Shown: piece after piece, positions 17,531-26,647 of the stretch | Layout: every line of letters starts with the position of its first letter | Numbering within the stretch: the stretch's first letter is position 1 | Source: Saprospiraceae bacterium | Lineage (GTDB): Bacteria; Bacteroidota; Bacteroidia; Chitinophagales; Saprospiraceae | Direction: 5' to 3' | NCBI GenBank assembly: GCA_016714445.1 | Contig: JADJNF010000003.1 | Location: forward strand, 310,001 to 374,000 | Length of the DNA stretch: 64,000 bases | Translations under genes and position numbers: made by a program | The notes under the pieces: model-generated | Seen by the model: the letters and a program-made list of their open reading frames with translations, nothing else | Told to the model about the DNA's origin: nothing | The model's database searches: none

Positions 17531-19240
17531 CTATATTGGTTCAGCTTTACTTTTGTTTTTGAGCCTGTAAAAATAATCCACAATCACGGAAGGATTAAAT
17601 TTGATATCTCTGATGGCCATTAAAGTAAGAAAAAATGCAAATGGCAGCAATACCAGACAAGGAAGCCATGCCGCTTGTATACCACCCATGGTCTCATTCC
17701 GAACCAGTTTTTCGCCCAGTATAGTTGTGATTATAAATATCATATAAAAAAGTATCGCAACCAGCAGCGGGTAACCATAACCGCCTTTTCTGATGATACT
17801 GCCAAGCGGTGCACCAATGAATAAAAATATAACACATACCAAAGACCAGCTATACTGTTGATTAAGTCTCAATAAATACTTCTCATAGGATCGGGTATAG
17901 TCATAATTAACATTTTTTAAAGTGATGATTTCGTCCCTATCTCTGGACATGTCCGTTTGAGCCCGTACTATCACATCTCTGTAGTCCACAGAATCTATGG
18001 TTTCTGCAAAATATTTTATGGTATCCAGGTCTACATCATCTTTCTGTACAATGAGTTTTTTTGACGGTCCTGTTGGTGCCGCTACTGAAGGCTTTTTATT
18101 GTTTAAATCGATCGTTTTCTTTTTTACAAAACGGCTCACCATCTTGTCTTTCAGTTTTCGTAAAGAATCTCTGGAAGGAGTCACGGATACTGGTGGCGTA
18201 TTTACTGCCAACGAATCAACACTTATGGCGGACATTTGAGTGCTGTTTTCTGAACTGGTTTTGGTTTGGGTCAATGGTGTATCTATCGACGCCAAAGCTG
18301 GACCCGGTGCAATGATCTGACTGGTATCTTTGGCTTTATTTGCAAACAGCAATGCCATCCTTGTGGCTATTTTTTCATTATTATTGCGTACATTGGTTCT
18401 GAAAGTATCTATTGATTTTAATAGCTGAACACTATTCATCATATCTTCCCTGTTTCGATTAAAATTCAGCAACCCGTCATCTGCATCAAATTGACTCATG
18501 TCAAAGGTTTTTGTCCATTGGTCAAAGTAAGTGCGCATAAAAGGGATTTCAGACTTCCCGCTTCCGAGTTTGGATTTTTTTTCCAGCTCTTTGTATTGAA
18601 TACCCGTATCCAGTTTCATGACAAAATACTGGCCTTCTTCCAGAGTGTACATTTCACCTGCTTTGGATGACATCACACTGATCAGGCTTTTATCATTAGG
18701 CGTGTGGTCATAGATAAGCACGTCATGGATGTCACGTTTGTTTTTATCGATTTTGTTTACCCTGATGATGGTTTCATTAAATGCATTATTAAAAATCCCT
18801 TCTTCTATGGCAAGGGCAGTTTTTTGTTTACGAATGGCCAGAAAACGTTTATTGAATTGCAGCAGGGAGGCTGGCTTTAAAAAATTGGCGGCTATGAGTG
18901 AAAAGAATCCGATACAACAAGCCACTACGATCCCTGGTACCATAATCCTAAGCAAGGAAACCCCGGCAGATTTCATACTGGAAAGTTCATACTTTTCTGC
19001 CATGTCCCCAAATACCATCACCGATGAGATCAAAACGGTAATCGGTACAGCCATAGGTATCAGCGTGACAGCGTAATAAAAAATTAGTTCGAGCAGTTCT
19101 AAAATCGTGAGCCCTTTTCCAAGGATTTCATCAATGTATTTCCACAAAAATTGCATGATCAGCACAAATGTCGCGACAAAGTACGACAGGATGGCCGGAC
19201 CTATAAAACTGGTGGTAATAAGCTTATCTATCTTCTTCAA
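17531..19240 (-). CDS. LptF/LptG-type permease with a long internal insertion
   Basis: A 569-residue YjgP/YjgQ-family protein. In the Lpt system, LptF and LptG form the inner-membrane channel that extracts lipopolysaccharide for export with the LptB ATPase. N-terminal membrane helices include FVATFVLIMQFLWKYIDEILGKGL and TLIPMAVPITVLISSVMVFGD, the most conserved part; C-terminal helices include IGAPLGSIIRKGGYGYPL and the final IKFNPS segment. The family is usually about 350-400 residues; here a Ser/Thr/Pro/Lys-rich, probably disordered insertion of roughly 130 residues (about residues 300-430) enlarges the periplasmic part. Whether it is LptF or LptG cannot be told. Confidence 0.9.
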   Translation of the reverse strand: MKKIDKLITTSFIGPAILSYFVATFVLIMQFLWKYIDEILGKGLTILELLELIFYYAVTLIPMAVPITVLISSVMVFGDMAEKYELSSMKSAGVSLLRIMVPGIVVACCIGFFSLIAANFLKPASLLQFNKRFLAIRKQKTALAIEEGIFNNAFNETIIRVNKIDKNKRDIHDVLIYDHTPNDKSLISVMSSKAGEMYTLEEGQYFVMKLDTGIQYKELEKKSKLGSGKSEIPFMRTYFDQWTKTFDMSQFDADDGLLNFNRNREDMMNSVQLLKSIDTFRTNVRNNNEKIATRMALLFANKAKDTSQIIAPGPALASIDTPLTQTKTSSENSTQMSAISVDSLAVNTPPVSVTPSRDSLRKLKDKMVSRFVKKKTIDLNNKKPSVAAPTGPSKKLIVQKDDVDLDTIKYFAETIDSVDYRDVIVRAQTDMSRDRDEIITLKNVNYDYTRSYEKYLLRLNQQYSWSLVCVIFLFIGAPLGSIIRKGGYGYPLLVAILFYMIFIITTILGEKLVRNETMGGIQAAWLPCLVLLPFAFFLTLMAIRDIKFNPSVIVDYFYRLKNKSKAEPI

Positions 19241-19324
19241 TGAATATCAGGACGTCTTGTATCCGTTGCAAATTTAAGTAAATTGTTGATTACCCGTTTG
19301 ATTTTATGGGACGCAATTGCTTTT

Positions 19325-20131
19325 TTATGATTTTTTTAAGATCCAGAAATCCTGTTCCTTCCCCCAATCGGCTGGTTTGCCTTCATGGTGTTGCAGTATC
19401 TCAAACGATTTACTAAAAACACTCTTCATCCATGCGGGTGGTTGAAATGCAGTATATACACGATGCCCTTCCGTTACTGCTCCACGAATGACTATTTTCT
19501 CACGGTCATACGTCTCCAATTCTTTGTCAGTAAGCAATGATCTGAATATTTTTCCATGGGTGGTGATGAATGCTATTCCTCCAGGTTTGATTACCCTGTG
19601 AAGTTCTGCGATCCATGCGTGATGATTTTCTTCTGAAAGATGTGTAAATATGGATATTCCGATGACCATATCAAATGTATTCGTTTTGTAATGTAGGGGT
19701 GGGGCAGTCTTGTTTTTGCTGAATGACACTTGTTTGATAGATTCACTACACCATCGTATGGTAGCAGGATTATAATCTGTGCCATAAATGTTGCTCTCAG
19801 TTCCGCATAATTCCGGAAGATGACGGGTTATTCTGGCCGGCCCACAACCCCAATCCAGTATGACAGCATTTTTATAATTGAGATAAGGCTCAGTGGTGTC
19901 AAGAATCCATTTTGCTGTTTTGAATCCGCCTTCATAATACTTTTGGTAATTCATATTGAAGGACTCAAACATCATATATGCAGGAGGGAGCGCAAGATCT
20001 TTATTGGCCGCTTTAAAGGTGTGATTATTTCTGAAATTGACCAGATATTGTACCCAGAATTTTGCTTTGTCCGCCCAAAACATGAGACCGGCTTTTCTGA
20101 ATAAGAAGTTGAGTGTTCCTTTGATGATCAT
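19325..20131 (-). CDS. Class I SAM-dependent methyltransferase
   Basis: A 268-residue protein with motif I VILDWGCGPARITRHLPEL, an acidic end of strand 2 in IYGTDYN, and the post-core DMVIGISIFTHL and ELHRVIKPGGIAFITTHG segments, a standard Rossmann methyltransferase fold. A conserved N-terminal extension with PPAYMMFESFNMNYQKYYEGG may be substrate-related. Substrate unknown. It is encoded 4 bases downstream of the DUF4349 gene on the same strand. Confidence 0.88.
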   Translation of the reverse strand: MIIKGTLNFLFRKAGLMFWADKAKFWVQYLVNFRNNHTFKAANKDLALPPAYMMFESFNMNYQKYYEGGFKTAKWILDTTEPYLNYKNAVILDWGCGPARITRHLPELCGTESNIYGTDYNPATIRWCSESIKQVSFSKNKTAPPLHYKTNTFDMVIGISIFTHLSEENHHAWIAELHRVIKPGGIAFITTHGKIFRSLLTDKELETYDREKIVIRGAVTEGHRVYTAFQPPAWMKSVFSKSFEILQHHEGKPADWGKEQDFWILKKS

Positions 20132-20135
20132 AGGA

Positions 20136-20945
20136 TTAATGTTCTGTTTTCTTTTTTTTCCTGATTATGATGGCATAGATACCTACACCGAAACATATAA
20201 AAGGCCACAAATTAACCAATAACAGGGAAAACATACCTACATATTTTAATCCATTTTTGAATGCGATTTTTATTTCATCGAAAAAAGTGTTCTCATTTTT
20301 TTCGGGTATTTTATTGCGGATCAATATTTCCAGTGTGCTGAAGGCAATTTTATGAGCGAGCACTTGGTTCCTTCCTTCCTGCGCTTCTATGTCTGTTCTT
20401 ATTTTATTTAGTTCGCTCTCCAGTTGTATTATATCATCCATTTTTTCCGTTTTGGTCAATAGATGTAAATATCTTTTTTCCAGTTCTTTTTTGACTTTTA
20501 TTCTCGATTGGATGTCCGTAAATTCTTCTGTCACATCTATGACATGTATATTTTTAGTGGTTAAGGTGGGAATGTTTTTTTCAATATCAATAATGAGTTT
20601 ATTGAAATTTTGGGCCGGAACTTTTGTAATAAGGCTGTATTCGGAAGTCCTGCCGAAAGACATCAAACTTTCTTTTACCAAATAGCCGGCATGTATCTGT
20701 AGCAATGAGTCAATCCATAGACGATCCTTTTTAACATTAACGGATGCAAAGCTCAGATTTCCTTCTTTTATCAGGTATGATGGTTGTTGTGACTGATTAT
20801 CCGTTTTGGTTATGCTGTTGGTTCCAGCTTCACCTGTACCCTTATTCTCAGACAACAATGACATATTTTCGGCTTTATCTTTGCAGCCGGACATGATGAC
20901 GAACATAAGGATCACGGTAATATTTAATACTGATTTAATGGACAT
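20136..20945 (-). CDS. DUF4349 lipoprotein
   Basis: A 269-residue lipoprotein: the signal peptide ends at SGC (Cys about residue 21), followed by a Ser/Thr/Asn/Gln-rich linker, then the DUF4349 core (YLIKEGNLSFASVNV ... GYLVKES ... LITKVPAQNFNKLI ... TEEFTDIQSRIKVKKELEKRYLHLL), a coiled-coil segment (MDDIIQLESELNKIRTDIEA), and a C-terminal membrane helix before a basic tail (IIRKKKKTEH). The family is widespread but uncharacterised; an envelope role is inferred. It sits directly before the methyltransferase gene. Confidence 0.87.
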   Translation of the reverse strand: MSIKSVLNITVILMFVIMSGCKDKAENMSLLSENKGTGEAGTNSITKTDNQSQQPSYLIKEGNLSFASVNVKKDRLWIDSLLQIHAGYLVKESLMSFGRTSEYSLITKVPAQNFNKLIIDIEKNIPTLTTKNIHVIDVTEEFTDIQSRIKVKKELEKRYLHLLTKTEKMDDIIQLESELNKIRTDIEAQEGRNQVLAHKIAFSTLEILIRNKIPEKNENTFFDEIKIAFKNGLKYVGMFSLLLVNLWPFICFGVGIYAIIIRKKKKTEH

Positions 20946-21154
20946 AATTTAGGAATTTTTTGATGGTAAAAAGATGATTTAGAATGGTAAATGCCACTGT
21001 CTGTCATTCAGTTAAATGACTTTTTTATCCGTTTTGGTGTAACCTTATTTTTTTTTTACAGTTGCTTAACATCGGTTAACAAAGGTTTTGGAACTGTTTT
21101 GGATTACGTAACTCAGATTCTTGTTTTTTACTCCTTTTTGGTGATCATTTTATA

Positions 21155-21162
21155 TACCTTTG
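21155..21162 (+). promoter_or_regulatory. Probable -7 box of the recF promoter
   Basis: TACCTTTG fits the TAnnTTTG -7 consensus and lies 23 bases before the TTG start codon of recF, which supports that start. A TTG occurs at 21138-21140, but its 14-base spacing is shorter than usual for a -33 box, so only the -7 element is claimed. Confidence 0.45.
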
Positions 21163-21185
21163 TGCACTAAACAAGTTAAAAAAAT

Positions 21186-22283
21186 TTGCTTCTATCAACC
21201 ATAAAATTGACTCATTTTAGAAATTATGAGTCGGAATATTTTTCCTTTCATGCAGGCATGAATGCATTGGTAGGGCTAAACGGTATGGGGAAAACCAATG
21301 TGCTGGATGCTGTGTATTATTTATGTCTCGGCAAAAGCTATTTTTCATCAGGTGACAGGATGGTCATTATGCAGGATAGAGATTTTTTTAGAATTGAAGG
21401 AATTTTTAACGCAGATGCTGACATGGATATGGTCGTCATTAAATCACAATCAGGGAGCAGAAAAGATATAGAAATATCAGGCAAAAAACTGGAACGGATA
21501 GGAGATCATGTAGGTCGGTTTCTGACCGTGATGATAGCTCCCGCAGACATTCAAATGATGCTGGAAGGCAGTGAAGAGCGACGGAATTTTATCAATAACA
21601 CCATCGTTCAAACAGACAGGAGTTATCTTGAAGACCTGATCTTATACAGCCACCTATTGAAGAGACGCAATGCGTTGCTTAAATCCTTTGCCGATCAAAA
21701 GCATTTTGACCCGCTGCTGCTTGAATCAGTTACAACCGGTATGTATATGCCTGCACAACATATCTATGAAGTCAGGAAAGCACTGGTATCCCAAATGTTG
21801 GCTATTTTTGAAGAAACCTATGCTGATATATCCGGTCATCGTGAAAAATGTGGCATTGTATATCAAAGTCAACTGGATGGAAATGAGTTGTCCGCACTTA
21901 TGGATAAAAATCTGGAAAGAGATCGTTTTCTGACCAGAACTACTCAGGGCATCCACAAAGACGATCTGGTATTTACCATGAACGGTGAGCCACTCAAAAA
22001 CTTTGCTTCACAAGGGCAGTTGAAGTCTTTTGTTTTGGCGTTAAAACTGACACAGTACAAGCTCATTGAAGCCAATTCAGGTAGAAAACCCATTTTACTG
22101 CTGGATGATATTTTTGATAAACTCGATCAAACCCGGGTAAAACACCTGTTGACACTTTTGTTGCATGGAAATTTTGGTCAGGTGTTCATTACCGATACGA
22201 ATGAAGACAGAATAAAAAAAATATTGGATGAAATCAATTCTGATTATCGTATCTTTACGGTAAGTAATGGTAAGATCATTTAG
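21186..22283 (+). CDS. recF: DNA replication and repair protein RecF
   Basis: A 365-residue SMC-like ATPase that loads RecA at single-strand gaps together with RecO and RecR. It has LTHFRNYE at the N-terminus, the Walker A GLNGMGKTN (residues 30-38), the RecF segment GDRMVIMQDRDFF, the ABC signature region ASQGQLKSFVLALKL, and Walker B PILLLDDIFDKLD. The start is a TTG; no in-frame ATG occurs before the conserved N-terminal strand, so TTG is required. The DUF721 gene follows after about 100 bases, a frequent pairing. Confidence 0.95.
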   Translation: MLLSTIKLTHFRNYESEYFSFHAGMNALVGLNGMGKTNVLDAVYYLCLGKSYFSSGDRMVIMQDRDFFRIEGIFNADADMDMVVIKSQSGSRKDIEISGKKLERIGDHVGRFLTVMIAPADIQMMLEGSEERRNFINNTIVQTDRSYLEDLILYSHLLKRRNALLKSFADQKHFDPLLLESVTTGMYMPAQHIYEVRKALVSQMLAIFEETYADISGHREKCGIVYQSQLDGNELSALMDKNLERDRFLTRTTQGIHKDDLVFTMNGEPLKNFASQGQLKSFVLALKLTQYKLIEANSGRKPILLLDDIFDKLDQTRVKHLLTLLLHGNFGQVFITDTNEDRIKKILDEINSDYRIFTVSNGKII

Positions 22284-22386
22284 AATATAGAAATGTGACT
22301 TTTTTACAAAAGACTGTATTCTTAAATAATATCATAAATGAGATACAAAATGTCATATCATTAAATCAACCATCTTAACTTTATTA

Positions 22387-22689
22387 TTGATCATTTTGGG
22401 CAGACACAACGATAAAAGTATTAAGGACGTTTTGAGCGACTATATAGCTTCCAATAATAAGGTGGCCAAAGGTTTTTATACTGCTCAGATAGAGGAAATA
22501 TGGAAAAGTGAAATGGGTCCTGTCATTGCCAACTACACCAGCAGGATCTATTTTAAAGATGGAGTGCTGAAAATATATATCACTTCTGCGCCGCTCAAAA
22601 GAGAATTGCTGATGGGAAAAGAAAAGATTATCGGCATCATCAATGAAGCATTAAAAAAGGAAGTAGTAACGATAGTTGAGGTTTATTAA
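22387..22689 (+). CDS. DUF721 (DciA-like) domain protein
   Basis: A protein of up to 100 residues with the DUF721 pattern: the helical N-terminus DKSIKDVLSDYIASNNK, then IEEIWKSEMGPVIANYTSRIYFKDGVLKIYITSAPLKRELLMGKEKII, where W-x-x-x-x-G and the S-x-P-L-R/K-E-L motif are characteristic. DciA relatives interact with replicative helicase in many bacteria, so a DNA-replication role fits its place after recF. No ATG precedes the conserved part; TTG at 22387 or 22396 must start it. The stop abuts the convergent holin-like gene with no gap. Confidence 0.85.
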   Translation: MIILGRHNDKSIKDVLSDYIASNNKVAKGFYTAQIEEIWKSEMGPVIANYTSRIYFKDGVLKIYITSAPLKRELLMGKEKIIGIINEALKKEVVTIVEVY

Positions 22690-23184
22690 CTATTTTTTTA
22701 CTTCAGTATCCAATTTTACTAAATGTGTCAGGTGATTTTTTATGCCTCGTGCGATGGTATCATGGCCTTTATAAAATATGATGAGAGTGACCATTAAGGT
22801 AAATCCGGTGGTGATCAGAAATCCGAAAAAATTACTGTCTAGCAAGGTGCCCAGATATAATGAAAGGGAGATGGCCAGAAAAATAAAAGTAAGGAAAATC
22901 ATACCTACCAGAATCAATATGTATACCAGTGAAGCCAGTATAACAGATGTTTTTTCAGCTATTAAGTTGGACAGATCATTGACTTGTTTTTTGGTATAAT
23001 TGACTGCTTCATCTACCAGGCCATCCACTTGCTCCAAAACAATAAATTTTAGCGAGGTATATAACGAACTGCTAAAATCGTCTGAACTAGTCACCCCATT
23101 TTTTTCATTGATACGACGTTCAAGTTCTTCCACTACCTTGAGAAGAATGATTTTAATGATGTTGGCCCATTTGCTGAAGTTCAT
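22690..23184 (-). CDS. Holin-X/phage-holin-family-like membrane protein
   Basis: A 164-residue protein with an amphipathic N-terminal half (about residues 1-80) and two membrane hairpin helices (ILASLVYILILVGMIFLTFIFLAISLSLYLG and FFGFLITTGFTLMVTLIIFY), followed by a short charged tail. This layout is that of the family annotated as phage holin or Holin-X, which is mostly chromosomal in Bacteroidota and not tied to lysis. No phage gene is nearby. Function is unknown; an envelope role is likely. Confidence 0.7.
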   Translation of the reverse strand: MNFSKWANIIKIILLKVVEELERRINEKNGVTSSDDFSSSLYTSLKFIVLEQVDGLVDEAVNYTKKQVNDLSNLIAEKTSVILASLVYILILVGMIFLTFIFLAISLSLYLGTLLDSNFFGFLITTGFTLMVTLIIFYKGHDTIARGIKNHLTHLVKLDTEVKK

Positions 23185-23457
23185 GATGTTGTATTTAACT
23201 AATATTATTTCGGCAATTTTAATGCCAAGGTAGAATAATATCTTTTAAATTAGTTTTTTTGACAAAGTAGATTCAATATTCATATGTACATATTCAAAGG
23301 AAATTCAATCTTACAAAGTCTGAACATCAGAAATATATGATTGAAAGAAATGTTGGAAAAAATCAAATATTAAATAAATATTGGTTTTGTGGAGCGAACT
23401 TTTTACCTTGTGTTATCTATAATATTGTGTTTAAATTTTTTTAAAATGCTTCATAAA

Positions 23458-24378
23458 ATGAAAAACTTCAGCGCCTTAATTTTTACATTCATTTTGGTTT
23501 TACTCTCTGATGAATTTGTATTAGGATCAGATAAAATTGATACGCTTTCTTTACCTTTAAATGAATTTCCTATTCTAGGAAGTAATAAAAATGAAAAAGT
23601 AAATTCAACCGATTTTTATATTGGAATTTCAAAGCCGGGTTTGAATGCACGAAATGAAAGATTTTGGAGACAGCCTGTCGGTTTGATTATGGACGACGAT
23701 GGTTCATATTTTGAATATCAATCATTAGTTGAATCAAAATTTTCATTTACCAATCAAGCGGCTTTATCGTTGGGTCTTTTAAAAAACGTTGAATTATCAA
23801 CAACATTTTCACTTTCTTATGGAGTAGGTTTAGTTATTCTGAGATTTGATTATAGCGCCGTTGAAAAAAATATTGAGGAAAGAATTATAAGCAGGTTTGA
23901 AGTGATAGAACCATTAATTTACAAACCATGGGTAGTTGTTGAAACCCCTGTTAACCAGCCTTTACCTTACAGAACCAGATCGAATTACAGTGGCTATTAT
24001 AGCACAACTATTCATAGGGCCTATCTGTTACAATTGCCGGTTAGGGTAAATTATTTATTAACCGATAAACTATATTTTGGCATTTCAGCAGACATTAAAG
24101 TTCCACTTCTTGAAGAAATTGGGGGGAAAACATATGACTTTTTCACAGGTAGAGATTACCATAAAATAATTTCTCAGGCCCATGTATTATCTAAATTAAC
24201 CGCAAATGCAGGTATAAGTCTGAAGTATTTCCTTTCAAATCGATTTTTTGTTTCTGCTCAATACGAACGTTCAATGACAAATGTTTTTCAACCTGCGGCA
24301 CAGGATTATTTTAATAATTATACACCTGCAAAAGTAAGTGCCAATACACTGAATTTACAAATTGGTTACAGCTTTTAG
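23458..24378 (+). CDS. Hypothetical outer-membrane beta-barrel protein
   Basis: A 306-residue protein using the ATG at 23458, which opens a signal peptide (MKNFSALIFTFILVLLSDEF). Upstream in-frame starts at 23446 (ATG) and 23389 (GTG) are possible. The body alternates short aromatic strands and polar loops (NAGISLKYFLSNRFFVSAQYERS) and ends in NTLNLQIGYSF, a C-terminal strand with a final Phe typical of outer-membrane barrels. No specific family is recognised. Monocistronic. Confidence 0.65.
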   Translation: MKNFSALIFTFILVLLSDEFVLGSDKIDTLSLPLNEFPILGSNKNEKVNSTDFYIGISKPGLNARNERFWRQPVGLIMDDDGSYFEYQSLVESKFSFTNQAALSLGLLKNVELSTTFSLSYGVGLVILRFDYSAVEKNIEERIISRFEVIEPLIYKPWVVVETPVNQPLPYRTRSNYSGYYSTTIHRAYLLQLPVRVNYLLTDKLYFGISADIKVPLLEEIGGKTYDFFTGRDYHKIISQAHVLSKLTANAGISLKYFLSNRFFVSAQYERSMTNVFQPAAQDYFNNYTPAKVSANTLNLQIGYSF

Positions 24379-24516
24379 GTCGTAAATATTGTGTATAAAA
24401 TTTGTTGATTAGCTTAATCCTATTTGAATATTAAAGTTTGCATAATATATCAAAATACTACATTGTTTTGATAAGGGAATTGCAGAAAAGATAATGACTT
24501 TTTAGATTTATCCTGA

Positions 24517-25389
24517 TTATCGATGTATCAATGAACTGAATGAAGGCAATAAACCCACAGGACATGTTTTGTTTTTTATGGTAGTGACCATGGTACCCTG
24601 TAGAAATTTGGTAATCTTACCTCCATCATTTGTATACCAGTCCGGGGTAGTAAATGTTTTGTAGTGATTTTCTTCCATCTGTGGTCCGGTGTCTTTAAAA
24701 AGTGTCCAATACCGTGCATTGGCACAACCCGTGATAATTAGTGAAGGGTAGTATTTCAGATTGATGTTTATTTCAGGACCTATTTTTGATAATTCTTCAT
24801 AAAACCAGGCTTCCAGAAAAGGCATTTTTCCATGTGGGTGGCGGCTGAACTGTTGTGCAATATCAGCCATAAAATCTAATTGTTCAGCATTAAGAAGGAT
24901 GTCAAAAAAAGATTTTTCCGCTTTTCTGAGAACCATAAAGGTAAAAAGATAAGCTGAAAATGTAGTATTGGCATGATAAGTTTCATTTCTTTTGGACCAT
25001 TGATCGCCAGCATATTTATTGGGAATCAATGCCGGTAACAGAGACATTTTAATTTTATCTGTCAGTGGGTCATTGTTGTAGATAAAATTATTTTTAATAT
25101 CCCACTCTCCGTTCAGGAAAATAAAATCCTTCTGATCCGGCAACCAAAATGGGGTAGTGCAGGATTCGGTGTAAATAGCTACATGGTTTTCATTACAGAA
25201 AAAATAAAAAAGTCCCTCCGCTATTTTTCCTTTGGTAATATTGATGACCCTGGATTGGATATCTTTTTTATCCATCCTGTTGTAGGTGAATGCCACTGAA
25301 ATCAAAGCATATCTGGCAGCACTTAAAGCAATGTCGAAGTAAATTTGCTCCGAAACATTGTCAACAATAATGATTTCATTTTCGGTCAT
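24517..25389 (-). CDS. Hypothetical protein with a possible PD-(D/E)XK nuclease core
   Basis: A 290-residue, probably cytoplasmic protein with no signal peptide. The region GKIAEGLFYFF (Glu58), DFIFLNG (Asp88) and WDIKN (Asp97 and Lys99) is ordered and spaced like the E...D...(D/E)XK active site of restriction-endonuclease-fold enzymes. The second half is helical (FMVLRKAEKSFFDILLNAEQLDFMADIAQQF) and then aromatic-rich. I do not recognise a named family, so nuclease activity is only an inference from three motifs. It stands alone between an outer-membrane protein gene and a T9SS cargo gene. Confidence 0.6.
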   Translation of the reverse strand: MTENEIIIVDNVSEQIYFDIALSAARYALISVAFTYNRMDKKDIQSRVINITKGKIAEGLFYFFCNENHVAIYTESCTTPFWLPDQKDFIFLNGEWDIKNNFIYNNDPLTDKIKMSLLPALIPNKYAGDQWSKRNETYHANTTFSAYLFTFMVLRKAEKSFFDILLNAEQLDFMADIAQQFSRHPHGKMPFLEAWFYEELSKIGPEININLKYYPSLIITGCANARYWTLFKDTGPQMEENHYKTFTTPDWYTNDGGKITKFLQGTMVTTIKNKTCPVGLLPSFSSLIHR

Positions 25390-25534
25390 AGCTATGGTAT
25401 AAAAAGCAGTGCAATTATACCATATTATTGGAAATTGACTTTATTATTTTCCGCTTATAATTAAGTTTACTTATAAAAAAGTAATCACTAAAACATTTTT
25501 AAGCCAGCATGATGTCCTATTTACAGACAGATTT

Positions 25535-26581
25535 TTATCTTTGAATATAAAGTTTGCTATAAAATGAACCGACTTTTATAATATAAAGCCCTACGGGAAG
25601 ATGCGAAATATCAAAACTTGGCTGCTGCTTTACATCCATTTTCATTAACGTCTGACCATTTATATCATATAAGGTAGCAACAGATTCTTTAAATTTAATC
25701 CCTTCAAATGTTATGAATTCAGAAGCAGGGTTTGGATATATTTTTATCTCATCAATACTTGTCAAATGATCGCCGGAGGATATGCAGGCAGTTTGTACAT
25801 CGGACACACTTCCGCAACCTGAAGAATTATTATTAAAAACCATAAAGGAAGAAGGGTTTTTGATATATTCACAAATGGCACGAGCCGCACAATCAGACAA
25901 TGTTGAATTATCATTGATGACCAGAGGTCCGTCTATTTTCAGATCAACAGATAGAGCGTCCAATGTGCTCAGAGTAGCATTTTCATACACACGGAATCCA
26001 TCTCCTACATGGACCAGGCTACTTAAACCATTCAGATTTTTTAAGTTTTTATTTTTAAAGATGGCTATATCCTTACCAACAAAAGTAAGTGAATCCAGAC
26101 CGGTTAATGAAGAAATAGAATCCTGATTCCAAATCTGAAAAATCCCGGAAATACTATCCAGTCTGTTCATTTTATTTAGACTTTTTATTTTTGGGTTGGA
26201 AGAAATATAAAAAAAGTCACCTTTAGCATGTTTCAGGTGCTGAAACCCAATGGACATTAGTTGCGGGTTGTTTTGAATTCTGATGGCACCGCCTACTTTT
26301 TGGATATTTTTAAGGCCGTCTATATTGATAATGCTATCGCAACTGGTAATATAAATATCTCCTCCCACTTCTGTAATCTGACTTAATCCATCCAGATTTT
26401 TGATATTTTTTCCTAATATAGTCAGATTCCCATTTATTTTTTTGCATCCGACATTCACAGATGCAAACTGATCTATTTGTGATTGTGCAGAGAAAGCCAA
26501 TCCTTCAGGAAAACATGACTGACTAGACAAGGTTAAGGTCGCTAAAAGACAAATAATAAGGAGTAAATTTTTTGATTGCAT
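25535..26581 (-). CDS. Secreted leucine-rich/receptor-L-like repeat protein with T9SS domain
   Basis: A 348-residue exported protein (ATG at 26581; an ATG two codons upstream is possible). The signal peptide ends near TLSSQ. The middle contains about six irregular repeats of the form hh-G-L-x-x-h-x-x-V-G-x-h-x-I (NLDGLSQITEVGGDIYI, NIDGLKNIQKVGGAIRI, SLTGLDSLTFVGKDIAI), as in receptor-L-domain-like proteins. The end is a T9SS type A domain (KIYPNPASEFITF ... LPVGLYIIKV). A binding or adhesion role on the surface is inferred. Its promoter carries the operator motif shared with the signalling locus at 32-38 kb. Confidence 0.88.
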   Translation of the reverse strand: MQSKNLLLIICLLATLTLSSQSCFPEGLAFSAQSQIDQFASVNVGCKKINGNLTILGKNIKNLDGLSQITEVGGDIYITSCDSIINIDGLKNIQKVGGAIRIQNNPQLMSIGFQHLKHAKGDFFYISSNPKIKSLNKMNRLDSISGIFQIWNQDSISSLTGLDSLTFVGKDIAIFKNKNLKNLNGLSSLVHVGDGFRVYENATLSTLDALSVDLKIDGPLVINDNSTLSDCAARAICEYIKNPSSFMVFNNNSSGCGSVSDVQTACISSGDHLTSIDEIKIYPNPASEFITFEGIKFKESVATLYDINGQTLMKMDVKQQPSFDISHLPVGLYIIKVGSFYSKLYIQR

Positions 26582-26601
26582 GATCAATGTATTTTAAGAC
26601 A

Positions 26602-26647
26602 CAAAGATATGGGGTAGAAAGTCGTGGTTTTTCACCCAAAAGTAGTA
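26602..26647 (-). promoter_or_regulatory. Promoter with shared operator upstream of the leucine-rich T9SS protein
   Basis: On the minus strand the -7 box TATCTTTG (26609-26602) is preceded, after exactly 21 bases, by TACTACTTTTGGGTGAA (26647-26631). This differs by three substitutions, within its first eight bases, from the 17-base sequence found at 35137-35153 and 36376-36392 at the same distance from their -7 boxes. The conserved part is TACTTTwGGGTGAA. It covers the usual -33 region, which suggests an activator site. The regulator is inferred to be the LuxR-type response regulator at 32457-33056. Confidence 0.6.

Noticed and set aside
22690..23184. Holin-like gene as sign of a prophage
   Set aside because: No lysin, structural, integrase or repressor genes are near; this family is mostly chromosomal in the phylum.
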